From Manduca sexta (taxonomy: Eukaryota; Arthropoda; Insecta; Lepidoptera; Sphingidae): 64,000 nt of DNA. The notes below the pieces were generated by a model. It was not told the DNA's origin. It made no database searches and saw only the letters and a list, made by a program, of their open reading frames with translations. The stretch is taken from NCBI RefSeq assembly GCF_014839805.1, contig NC_051119.1, positions 1,915,245 through 1,979,244 of the forward strand, given 5' to 3'. Positions 9,379 through 20,400 of the stretch are shown in pieces (position 1 is the first letter of the stretch; each line of letters opens with the position of its first letter). A program made the translations under genes and the position numbers.

Positions 9379-9940
9379 GAAGCCCACGCGCACATCACAC
9401 GCATCGAGACCCAGTACTCCGACAGAGAATGCAGTAGTTGTGTGCCCGTCGATCGCTCGTGACCGTGTGGATTTGACTCTTATAAACACACTGCCGACCA
9501 GTGAGGCCTTGCAGTGTTATGAAGACGTGTGTGTGCGTGCGTGTTGGTGTGTGTGTATGTGTGTGCATAGGTGCATCGGGGGAAAGTCGGGCGCATTTTA
9601 AATTAAGGCGAATTATTTTTGTAAGTCTTTAATATTGCTTTGAGAAAGTACAGTCAGCAACAGAAGTCGGCGAACATAATTTATTTCCAATATTTCCTAA
9701 TCATTATCATTTACCATAAGTTACTGATTAATTTAAATACAAAACAACTTGTCATAATTGAAATACAAAAGTAGCTGAACGCTGTTAAACCATTCACTGC
9801 TAAACTTTACTAGCGACAATTATTTATGATCTGTAATAAATACAAATGTGGCTGAAATTAGTAAATTATTTATTTTATATACAATTTTTTGTTTCAACAG
9901 TCCAGAATTTCAATTAAATTGTTATTTTATAACATACTAG
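9379..9940 (+). other. Putative mem1 3' UTR with GT-rich microsatellite
   Basis: Follows the mem1 stop codon. A TG-rich microsatellite lies at about 9525-9570. An AATAAA at about 9835 ('ctgtaataaatac') is a possible polyadenylation signal. No other coding signal is seen. Confidence 0.35.
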
Positions 9941-10140
9941 CTTTGGCTCGCTACTCCGCCTGCGTGAAAATGTTTTTCAAGGACTAAAGTCTTGCTTTAT
10001 ATTTATCCGTGATAGAAAGTAGCGTATAGCTCTTAAGAGTAATGTAGCTTCTTATTAGTGAAATATTTTCAAAATCGGTTAAGCAGTTCCTGAGTTTAGC
10101 GCATTCAAACAAACAAACTCTTCAGGTTTATATAATAGTA
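9940..10140 (+). repeat. 3' fragment of an RTE-like LINE (repeat family R)
   Basis: Shows the family hallmarks 'tagctttggctcgctactccgcctgcg', 'aatcggttaagcagttcctgag' and the 3' end 'ttcaggtttataatatagtata'. Related copies lie at 17030-17255 (-), 49890-51115 and 52300-52565. Non-coding. Confidence 0.55.
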
Positions 10141-10754
10141 TATATTGAAGTTAATAACCAGAATTATAAATTTTAAGTATGGACAAAATATCGTAATACT
10201 TTAGTAAGTAATATTATAATATTAATAGGAATAGGTTAGTTACATTTTAAACACCCTATTTTATAGAGCACTGGCCGGTTTAAGGACAAATGTGTAAATT
10301 CAAAATTATTCTGGCAGGAGATTCTCTTTGAAGGATTCAACGTAAACGTCAGTTTCTTTTTCATATTTTTTTCAGCCAATCCTTTACTTTGGTATCCATA
10401 TTGAAATGATAACCTTAATCTGTACTCTTCTTTGGTAAGTGATTTATGATCCGTTTCAATGTTCAGGTGTTTTGTAAATTAGTATCTGTTCATCGACTTT
10501 TGTTGCTGATCGTACCATGAATCATACTTTTAAAAATATGTGACAAAGAGAGTTCTTTCACAGATAAAGTTTCAAATATTCTTTAAAATTTATATTGAAA
10601 CGATTTTATACTTATTCCATGAAAGGAGCATATTCGAAAAAAAATATATTTTATTGTATTTGTAGAAGCCAATTTTCTATTTTTTAAATATTCTAGGCAG
10701 ACGGTCTTACCTGTCACGAATGGCATTATAATTTAAAAAAAAATATAATATGAT

Positions 10755-11585
10755 GTAGTAGGTACACGCAGCAATTAGATAATGAAAGCAAGAAAGCAGG
10801 CCTGTCTATGAATCCAGCGAAAACTAAAATAATGACGAACACAATGAAAGAAAACATAAAAATAGGACAAGATGTGATCGAATATGTTGATGAATATATA
10901 TATTTGGGACAACTGATATCAATAAAAGATCAATACTCAAAAGAAATTGATAGAAGAATAAGTAACACTTGGAAACGCTATTGGATGCTCAAAGAAATAG
11001 TTAAGAACGAAACGATACCAATGTCAGTGAAAAGCAAACTGTATAACACGTGCATTCTCCCATGTTTAACTTATGGGTGTCAGACATGGCCCGCTACAAG
11101 CAAAAACAACCAAAACTTATAGTGTGCCAACGCAATATGGAGCGGAGCATGCTAAACATAAGGTTAAGGGACAGGTGGAAGTCCACAAAAATAAGGAGAA
11201 AAACAAAAGTAATCGATGTTTTACAAAAAATAAAAAAGCTCAAATGGAATTGGACTGGTCACATTATGAGAACAAGTAGAGAAAAATGGACGAAAGATAT
11301 AATGGAATGGTATCCTAGGAATGGAAAAGACAAAAGGGAAGACAAATTAAAAGATGGGAGGATGATCTACCAAAAGGATGGAGAAGACTAACTCATGATA
11401 GAGATGAGTGGAAGAAACTAGGGGAGGCCTATGTCGAAGGACAACCTGACCAACAAACTGGTTGCTGAAGAATAACAAGGCATTCTTTTGCATTAACTGG
11501 TTCTTGTAAAATAAGTTAAAAATTGTAGTATATTTGGTCAGTGAATAAAGGCTTTTATTATTATTATTATTATTAGTAGGTACAC
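10755..11585 (+). pseudogene. Degenerate 3' end of an RTE-like LINE, reverse transcriptase C-terminus
   Basis: Codons 10808-11122 encode the reverse transcriptase thumb region ('YIYLGQLIS', 'CILPCLTYGCQTW'). The C-terminal block typical of RTE-type LINEs ('LRDRWKSTKIRRKTKV', 'LKWNWTGHIMR', 'MEWYPRNGKDKRE') continues in a different frame (about 11110-11391), so there is at least one frameshift near 11115. The element is 5'-truncated and ends in a (TTA)n-type tail at about 11555-11575, as expected after target-primed reverse transcription. It lies between mem1 and mem2. Confidence 0.8.
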
Positions 11586-11589
11586 GCGT

Positions 11590-12400
11590 CAATAGCTAAC
11601 AAATCAACAAAATCCGTTACTCAACTGAGCTAAAAACGACATAAATACTGAGCTCACTCGTCTTCGTGTATAAATTTTGCCAAACACTTGCAATATCTTA
11701 CAAGTGCAAGATCAAATGATTTTAATCCGTTGTTTAACGAGATTGTTTTGTTTTATGGTACCTACTATGTAGCTAGAAAATTAAAGGAAAACAGTAAATA
11801 CTCAATTTAAAATAAGGCAAATTCTTGCGCAGCGTTAGTCCGGATCTTCCATGGAACGGTGAAATACAGGTATTCTGTTTGTTAGCTCCGAAAACATAAC
11901 TACGACCAGCGCACCTTATGTGTGTGTGCGTGCGTGCGTCTGTGTGTGTATGTGTTAATGTGTGTAAACACAAATAATTGTAAGATGTAAATGTGGGCTG
12001 CTGTTTATCACAAAAAGTACATAAATAAATAATATACAAGAAATCAAAGCATTTTATTTCTTGCAAGACAAAAGTAATTACAATCCTCCGAGTAGCTCGT
12101 TCGGGATTTTACTGTTTCTATTGAAGACTGGGTCGAAGGAAGTCCCACGGGTTCTTGTTTCATGCCGATAGCCCGTATTTCTTTTCAATGCGCCCACGTC
12201 CAATATTTTGAATTAATTATATAATAACGTAAAACAGTGTAGGTAATATAATTATGAAATTATCCCTAAATTTATTTGTTCGACACAACAAAATAATTTA
12301 TTGCAACTATTGTGAGTGCACAGGAATCGACGCCCTGACGTTGTAATGCTCTGATATAGTGTAAATAATAATTGCCACGTTGGCCTCAAAGATCTATCTA
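11590..12400. other. Non-coding stretch between the LINE remnant and mem2
   Basis: AT-rich. It contains a TG-rich microsatellite (about 11918-11960) and no exon or repeat family that I could place. Confidence 0.5.
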
Positions 12401-12493
12401 TCTCTATTCCCCGAAGTTTAAATAAATCAGCAGTACGCGTGGTCCAACTAGTCGCGCGATGTGTGTATTGGTGTGTCGGCGCGAGCGCAAGAT

Positions 12494-15490
12494 ATGGACA
12501 CCGTCCGCGTGAAGGCTGGAGATACGCGACAGATGGACAACGTGACGGCTCACGATGGAAGTAGCTCGCACGATGCCTCCGAGGTATTTATTAGACAACT
12601 TATTAATGTATTTACCACCGTAACCTTATCGGGGTGTCGCGTCTTGGTTAGGGCAGGTGGAATCCTGTATAATACAGGGTCATTTTGACATCGCGTTACT
12701 GAATGGAACTACATACTTATCTACTTGGAAATAATACTTTACAATAAGTTACTTGAGCTGTAGATGTAAAATAAAAAACTGTAAGTCTCGAACAAAATAA
12801 ATATTAATAAAAAGTTATTTTAATTTTATGCACCTAAAAGTTACTACTACCACCCTAAGAAAATTCGTCGCAGCGGCAACATCATACTTTCAGTCAAAAA
12901 TATACTCACGCACACGCCATATTCGCATTAAACTACAAAATGATCAAGAAATCAGAAAACTAAAACCAAGTTTTTTCGTAAAAATATTAGTCATTAATGG
13001 ATGATTTTTGGCACAATGTCAGCAAAGGTGAAGACGAGTATGCGGTTTCATTTAGTAAAGCAATGTCAAAATGACTCGGTATAAGTACAAATTCACTGCA
13101 AATAAATATTTTCACCAATTCGAAAACTGATCCCGCTTTGCCTTACGTTCGTGGTGATCAGCCCACCCCAAACATATTACACAGAAATGCAGTTATTAAA
13201 CATTTTCATTTCGTATAACTACGCTGATTTTATGCAGACGTGCAACATTGCTGAGCAACATTGTCACTTTAAAAGGTACTTTACACAGAACCTATTTTAT
13301 ATCTTCTATGTTTTGTGACATATATATTGTATGTATCTCCCTTTTTCTTTAGTATCTCATCTAACTCAGTGTTATACTTGTTCTCTTCACTATCTCTTAG
13401 TCAGAAACCAGACAACCGTGCGGTGACGACACGCGTCAAACTAATAAAGAGAATTATAATATATGCTTATAAAATTGATTTAAAATATCACTAAGGATTA
13501 GCTCAGTGCCAACTTTAACTAATTTTAACAGGAAAATAACCAGCTATAAATAGCAACGTGATATGAACACTGCTTCAGCATAGATTCTTTTAGTAATGAA
13601 AAATCTTATTAATATTTCAATATGTCCCTACCGGACTCTCAACAATCTAGAGACTAAACAGACTCCGCAGAAGCATGACCGATTTGGCCTGAATTAAATG
13701 AACGACATAGCGGCCGTAACGTAAGATAGCTGAGGAGGAGATGTGTGCTGTGTTGCGAGTAATAATTGTTTTGAAGTCCAACGGAACGTCAGTCGCAGGG
13801 GCGTAGCTACTGCCTTGTCAGCCGTCTCAGTGATACGGCGCCCCCGAGCTTTCGGGCCCCTCTTGTCCCATTCCTACATGAAAATAAGCAGGCGTCCAAA
13901 AGTTCGCACTGCCCTGAAGCCTCCCAACAAATTTTAGATACAGGGTCCCTCTATGGCAATCCACGTTACTGTTCAGTCGATCATGAAATGACACAACATC
14001 AATAATGGCAGGAGCCACGGTCCACACACCGTGCGCGTAATATTACCTTCAACTTGAGAAATATTCTTCGGTCTTTCTTCTCAATAAACTTTTGTATAAA
14101 GAAGACTGACTCTCAACGAAAGAACGCGCCATAACCTTGTAAGCAGTTATGTCGGTGCTACTGACAAACTTGTTCACTTCATTTTTCGTGTAAATATGAA
14201 ATAGGAGCATTTGAATAAGAATTGTTTGTATTTCAGAGCACGCGTGGGTTTGACCCGGCAGTTATCGTGGTGCCGGTAGTGCTGCTAGCAGTAACAGCGG
14301 TGTTGTGCATTCTATATAAACGCTATAGCAGATACTTGATAATGAGATGTTGTAGTGAGTATTATATTACAGATTTAAACCTTTCCTTTCCACTTACTCT
14401 TTAATCATTGGAATGGATTGTCTTAGCAGTCTGTTCCGTTTCCACTAAATCTTACTGAAACTTATTTAACTTGAGAAATGTGACTGCATATTTTCTCATA
14501 TATCGAGCCACCGAGTGGCGGCTGTGCTAGGCCTTGCATAATGTAGTGTGAAGAATTGATTGTTGTTGCAGTGCGTAGGGCCGGATTGTCGTCCCGAAGG
14601 AGTCATGAACCTAGAATGTTCCCAGATTTTGATAGAGAGCGCGAGCGGATTCTGCTCGTACGGAGTCAAAGGGTGAGTGCAGGAGCATTGCTGCCCTTGT
14701 CACCCACTCGCGACACACCGCAGCCGCTTGCCGCCGCCACACGCGCCACTCCACGTGGGGACGGAACGCGAGGTAAGGCCGACACGCAGCGAGCGCCTAA
14801 AAACAACCATTTCTTAACGCACATAATTGTTGAATTATAATATATAAAACTATTTACTGATATTATAAAAAGTTTAAAGTTGTGTAATATCTAAAACTAT
14901 TATTCTGATTTTATTAAATCGTTTATTAATACGAAAGTACATTATCCATGAGTGGTGCATTTAAGCAATAAAGGTTAATATCATGCTACTGTTCATCTAT
15001 CAGTTGAATACCAGCTAGCCGCACCGCCACACTCAGCCGTCATGTTCAAGGCCGCTACTTTGCAGACGCGACTGCTTCAGCACCTGGATGAAGATCGAGA
15101 GCGAGCGGTGGCCGCTCGAAGGTTGGCACGAGGCACGGAGGTACTCTTCTCCGCACCGCCGCCCATTGACTTTCCAGTGCATCCTGTTTCTGCGCCACTC
15201 GAAGCACCCGCACCGCCCGCGTCACGCCTCAGTCGTCAGGGGGGGGCGTCAACTTAAAGACCACCACCCTTCCTGATACAATTGTGCACTCAGGCTTCAT
15301 ACAGAACGCATGCTCTTTCACGAGGGTGCATTTGCTGCAAGCCGAGGTATACGAGCTTACAGACTTTCCCCCGGACGATTCCTTGCCCTCCTGTTCCGAG
15401 AAAGACACTAGTCCGGTTAGTTATGACGTCATGCACTATACCCGTGCCCCCGGCTCCCCTCGTGTACAGCGACATGTTGTAGAAGACTGA
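12494..15490 (+). CDS. mem2: single-pass membrane protein, four coding exons, frame broken at a G8 run
   Basis: Exons 12494-12583 (30 codons, MDTVRVKAGDTRQMD..., sequon N16-V-T), 14237-14354 (39 codons plus 1 nt; helix 'AVIVVPVVLLAVTAVLCIL' then YKRYSRY), 14572-14672 and 15015-15257. Junction phases are 0, 1 and 0 with clean GT/AG sites (donors gtattt, gtgagt, gtgagt), and every join keeps the frame. The acidic N-segment and basic post-helix residues predict N-out/C-in. The tail is basic, then Pro/Ala-rich. The frame stops at 15255-15257, just after G8 (15239-15246); one extra base there would keep it open to 15490, adding about 78 residues (about 261 aa in total). An AATAAA follows at 15685. 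mem3 is a clear paralogue. Function unknown. Confidence 0.6.
12850..13095 (+). repeat. Interspersed repeat inside mem2 intron 1, copy 1
   Basis: Matches 22950-23165 in the same orientation: 'cggcaacatca.actttcagtca', 'cacgcacacgccatatt' and 'atggatgatttttggcacaatgt'. Class unknown. Confidence 0.6.
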
Positions 15491-15499
15491 GGACCACTC

Positions 15500-17025
15500 C
15501 TTCCCCCTTCCTGTACCGGTCACCATTTCCTCGCCCCGGGCGCGCCCGGCCCGAGTTATGTGTTGAGTGTAGTGTTGACGCAAATTTGAAAACATAAATA
15601 ATTTATTTGTTGATACTATACCACGCTCATCGCTATTAATGTAATGTGAGGATAAATACATAATTTATAGTATATACATAATATAATAAATATAATGTGA
15701 TTAATGTAATGTCACACTACTGCCCTTATATTTAATATTATTAATTTGCACGTTCAGTAAAGATAGAACATGGGAGTTATTTTCTATCTTTACATAACAC
15801 CTGTAACATGCATGTCACTTGTATTTAGCAAAAAAATGATTGATATGGCTAAATAAACATTGTTTTTTTTTTATGTCAAATATTTAGTAAAATAACAATA
15901 TAATTAATAAACTATTGAAATGAAAGAAAATTATTTATTTGAATTCGTAAAATGTTATACATTATTAAGATTCCATCACTATTAATTCTACCACCATTTC
16001 AAAAAGCAGTTCTCACCAGACAAAAACGGGCAAGAAACTCTGTTGTTGCTCTTTTCAAAATCATTATAAAATAAAGACAGGATAAAGGGAGGAGAAAATA
16101 AAATACAATTGAATAGGTTAATTAGGTACTTAGAGAGTTCTAATAAGTTAGAAAAGCCGCTATCCGAGTACCTACTTATATTTAAATACCTATACCTATA
16201 TGAAATGCTTTTGATACGAATATATCCTATTCCGCCTACAGCTTCGATAGTCGTATAAGTAAAAGAGTATAAAAATACCCTGTTACCTACACAGCTACAT
16301 ACTATCAAAGCTGTCCTGCGATTACAACGCCCGACTGTGCATAAATTTGGATTTGACCACGGGATAGTCATCCGACCTTATCGACGCGTTATGCAACGCT
16401 CCATGCTATGATTTATACGAAATTTACAAGGTAGGCACCAGTTTCATTTGCAAAACAGTATATACTTAATTTGTTTAAAATGAAGGGCTTAAAACAATAC
16501 GTCGTATTAAATAACAAAATATTTTTATTGCTCTAAGATTAAATCTTAAAATAATATTTTTGAAGTCCCCTGAGTCTAGGTTTTATGTTTAAAATGAATA
16601 CAAATGAATGTTTTCAACAATAACATTTTTTTCTGGTATCCAATTGAATATTGTAATACGACGTATGCAAACATTTTAAGGTATCGTCTTTCCAAAATCT
16701 AAAACAAAAAGTATAAGATGCTCGACGTCATCGATAACTACAAGTCGTCACATCGCTGTGGTAACTGTCATCATTTGTAAATATTAAATTGAAATGCGAT
16801 AAAAGAGCCCAAACTTTATTCGGACTTTATAGTTAATGTAATTAAAAACATATTCTGAATAACTTGTTATTTTATGATTAGGAAAACATTATAATTCTGT
16901 AGTGAACGTCATTAGTGGAAGGTCACCATCTCATTCGTATTTTCTTTCCAGTTTGTTTGTAATCAGCAACTTTTAGTTACACGGGCCATGGCTTGCACAA
17001 GCTTCAAGACAAAATGGACACTTAT
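15500..17025. other. AT-rich non-coding stretch between mem2 and mem3
   Basis: Contains the likely mem2 polyadenylation signal (15685-15690) and nothing else I can name. The 127-codon minus ORF at 15988-16371 has biased, low-complexity content and no recognisable domain. Confidence 0.5.
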
Positions 17026-17029
17026 ATCT

Positions 17030-17255
17030 ATATTATTATATTAGTTCTTGCTCTTGCCCGCGGCCCATACATAGCGCTGCATCTGTCTGCCTGACGCGTT
17101 ACACTCAAACACTACCCAACAGACTTATATGGAAGAACACTGACAACTTTCTATCCCGAGAAAATATACTTATAGCGTGACTTTTATAACTGAAAACTTT
17201 AGCCCGGGAAAGCTTTTATCATGCGGGCGGAGCCGCGTGCAGAAGCTAGTTTTAG
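17030..17255 (-). repeat. 3' fragment of repeat family R (RTE-like)
   Basis: The minus strand reads 'actagcttctgcacgcggctccgcccg' then 'aaagctttcccgggctaaag' and 'ttgggtagtg', matching 49905-50110 and 9940-10140. Confidence 0.55.
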
Positions 17256-17434
17256 ATAAAACTCTTACGTTAAAATATATAGAAAAGATGAAATCAATAC
17301 AGTCAATATTCCTAAATTTAATTATTGTTAAAAATATTTTCTCATAATAAATTTTAAATTCAAAGAGTAACTTTAGTACCATAGGCGTTCGAATCTTTTT
17401 AGTGTTCGCAGAAGTGCGTTAGTGTATCAAGCAG

Positions 17435-20400
17435 TCAGCTAGTGCTAGGAGGCGACGAAGTCGTTGGCGTCGAGTCCCTCGGGCTGGCCGGAGCGCTGGC
17501 GGCGGCGCGGGGTGCTGGCGGGGGCGCGGAAGGGCGCGGGAGCGGGCGCGCGGACGTTGCCCCTCCCGCGCTATGCCTCATCCTCCGTGCCTCCTCCACT
17601 CGCGCTACCACTTCCTCGTAATTAATGCGTATAAGACTACCAGTGCGCTCGGTGCTGATGAACGCTCTTGGTCGGATTAAATCTTTAGGATGGACAGTTT
17701 GGTCCCAAGGTGCGCGAATGGCGAGGATTGCGTCAGGTGACCCGTCTACTCGCCGGCGTTCCTTCTCCAAATCCGGGAAAGTCCTGAACACTGTAGCTAT
17801 GTTGGAACACCTTGTATCAGACCCGATCGGATGCTCTGAAACACGAATAAACCAATTCAATGACAGTTTATAATACGATGTAATTGTGAGCCCGAAGGAA
17901 GTTACCATGCTAGTGCCTAGGTCAAACAAGAAGCGTATTCTTAGCGGGACCCCTCACATTATGTACATTTACAGACTGACATGTGCATGCCCTGTACCTA
18001 AATCGGTCTATTGTCTTTTACCGCTCTTCTAAGCTATTAGACTTCGTGTCTAATCGCACCTCCAAGCGCGTCAACAAGTGTTTGAAACACAGATACAAGT
18101 TACTAAATACGTTTTTTCATCTTAAATCTAATATACTTTATTTAATTTTCATTTATATCTTGTATTAAAATACAATCTTCTGATATCTAAGTATTCTCTA
18201 AAAACTTTTTTCGTTTTGCTTTTTACGACGAGACGAGCTTGCCGCTCGCCTGATGATAAACGATACGACCGCCCATAAGCATTAGAAACACCATCCAACA
18301 TCTTGAATTACAAAGTATTGTTTAGTATTCCATTGCGCTCGCCATCCTGAGACGTGAGATGTTAAGTCTTATTATGTCCAGTAGTTAAGTTGGCTACATT
18401 GTTCTTCAAACCGGAACACATAGTGACTACATGCTGTTGCTTGGTAGCAGAAATAGACATCGCGGGGGTATCTACCCAGGTAGACTCACATATGAAAGAC
18501 TTACCACCAGTATCTAATACAAAAATTGGATAAAATTCTTATAAATAGTATTTAATATATGCATTTTAACATTTAAGGATGCGTCCACATTTGTTTGTAA
18601 GAACAAACAAATGTGGACGCATCCTTAAAATTTTATGTTATCACGGTCTAATATGATCAAGTTCTTAGACAGGTTTCAATTCAGGAGAGGGCACTATATA
18701 AAATTTTGACCCGGGAGGGCTAAAGCGAAAATTTCACACACAACACACAACATCACGCATTTTATCCCCGAAGGGGTATGCAGAGGCGCAACCATGGCAC
18801 CCACTTTTCGCCAAGTGTGTTCCGTCCCATGATGTGATAGGGGGCGAGCCTATCGCCATATCGGGCACAAATTCCAGACTCCGGGCTGATACTGAGCAGA
18901 AAAACCCAAATATCACTTTGCCCGACCCGGGATTCGAACCCAGGACCTCAGAGCGCTGCCGTACCGCGCATGCAGTACATCTACGCCACCGAGGCAGTCA
19001 TTTTCGAAAATTTCATGTATTTTTTTTTTACGTAATCCCATACTTTTGTTATATCTAGGGTAGAGACAATGACCCCCCTGCCTACGCCTTTGTCTATGGT
19101 CAAAAGATTGTATGTAATATTTTTAAAGTATAAAATTTTTCCTTCGTTCTGACACTGTGGAGCATCTCTTCTTTTTTGGAATTCATGTTCTCTTACAAAA
19201 AGTATCTATTCGTATTTAAATAAAGTATTCGAAAATACATATTTTGTATCTAGTATTAGTCAAAAAATTGCCTGTTTTCCAGTACGACCCTAAATTTAAG
19301 AGTGATAGTGAACATAAGAATCTAAAATTATGGATCTCTTCATATCACTACTCCTACCCAAACCCTAAAAACACCGGTAGTCGTAATGCGTACGCAATGC
19401 AACTATGCCACCTAGGCCGTCTATTAGGCAGCGCTGTTATAACAATATTCTCAGATAATACTATGAAAGTTTTTCATTTTGACGATTACCTTCAAGGAAA
19501 CGTTTTCTCATTTCTGCAGAATTGGATGAAACTGCAGTCATACCGATAGGAGAAATCCGGAACACGCGGTGATAGCGGGAGTGGCGACAGACCACGCATG
19601 CGGCGCACAGCACCATCAACACCACAGCGACCACCACAGAAAACACGATAGTCACCAGCTCGAGTTCACATGTGATCTGGAAATGCGGAAATACAGTATT
19701 ATTGCCTGCAGAGTTGACTCTTTCGGTGGCGTAGATACATTGGGTGCGCGCAACGACTACCGCTCTGAGTACTCGGGTCGGGCGGCGATGTTAAGGGTTT
19801 TTCTGATCAATATCAGCCTGGAGTCTGGAATTTATATATGATATAAAGGTCGCAGGAACGCTTTGGATGCAGGCCGCTTTTGACATATCTGTCTGGAAAT
19901 CTTTTGGAGAGGCCTATGTTAAGGAGTGGACTTCATGTGGCTGATGATAATGATGGCGATTGACTCGCTGTCTATCACTTGTATAATATGGTCACTATCT
20001 GGGTGGATCCAAATATACCAGCATCTTGAGCCAAGAGTCCGAGGATGTCGCTTGCAGCGGTAGTCTTAGCTAGTCTAAGATAACGGATTGTATCCTATAT
20101 TATGATCACAATAATGGCAAAAAATCGTTAAAATTCACAGCAAATTAATGGATGAATACATATATACATAGTCTCACGCTTCTATCTCATAAGGGTAGGC
20201 AAAGACTATGGATTGCCACTTTGCACGATTCTGGCATACTTCTCTTGCGTCCATCAATCTTTTCATGCATTCCAATAGTTCAGGGTATTTTTGGCCTGGC
20301 CTTTACTAAGAATGTCTGATGTCTGTCATCGAAGGCTCGGTGCGGTCGACCCCTACCGACTCTTCCATCAACATTCGCCTTATTTTTCCTGTTTGTCAGC

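Noticed and set aside
12461..12493. N-terminal extension of mem2 exon 1 upstream of 12494
   Set aside because: It would need a GTG start, and the paralogous exon in mem3 shows a 1-bp frame offset just upstream of its ATG, so this part is probably untranslated.
15984..16371. 127-codon minus ORF
   Set aside because: Residue content is typical of random AT-rich translation and no splice partner or domain is visible.
17435..17790. E2F-like domain in the mem3 tail, suggested by 'ILAIRAPWDQT'
   Set aside because: Only a few residues recall the E2F marked-box region; there is no DNA-binding or dimerisation domain, and the splice context fits the membrane cluster.
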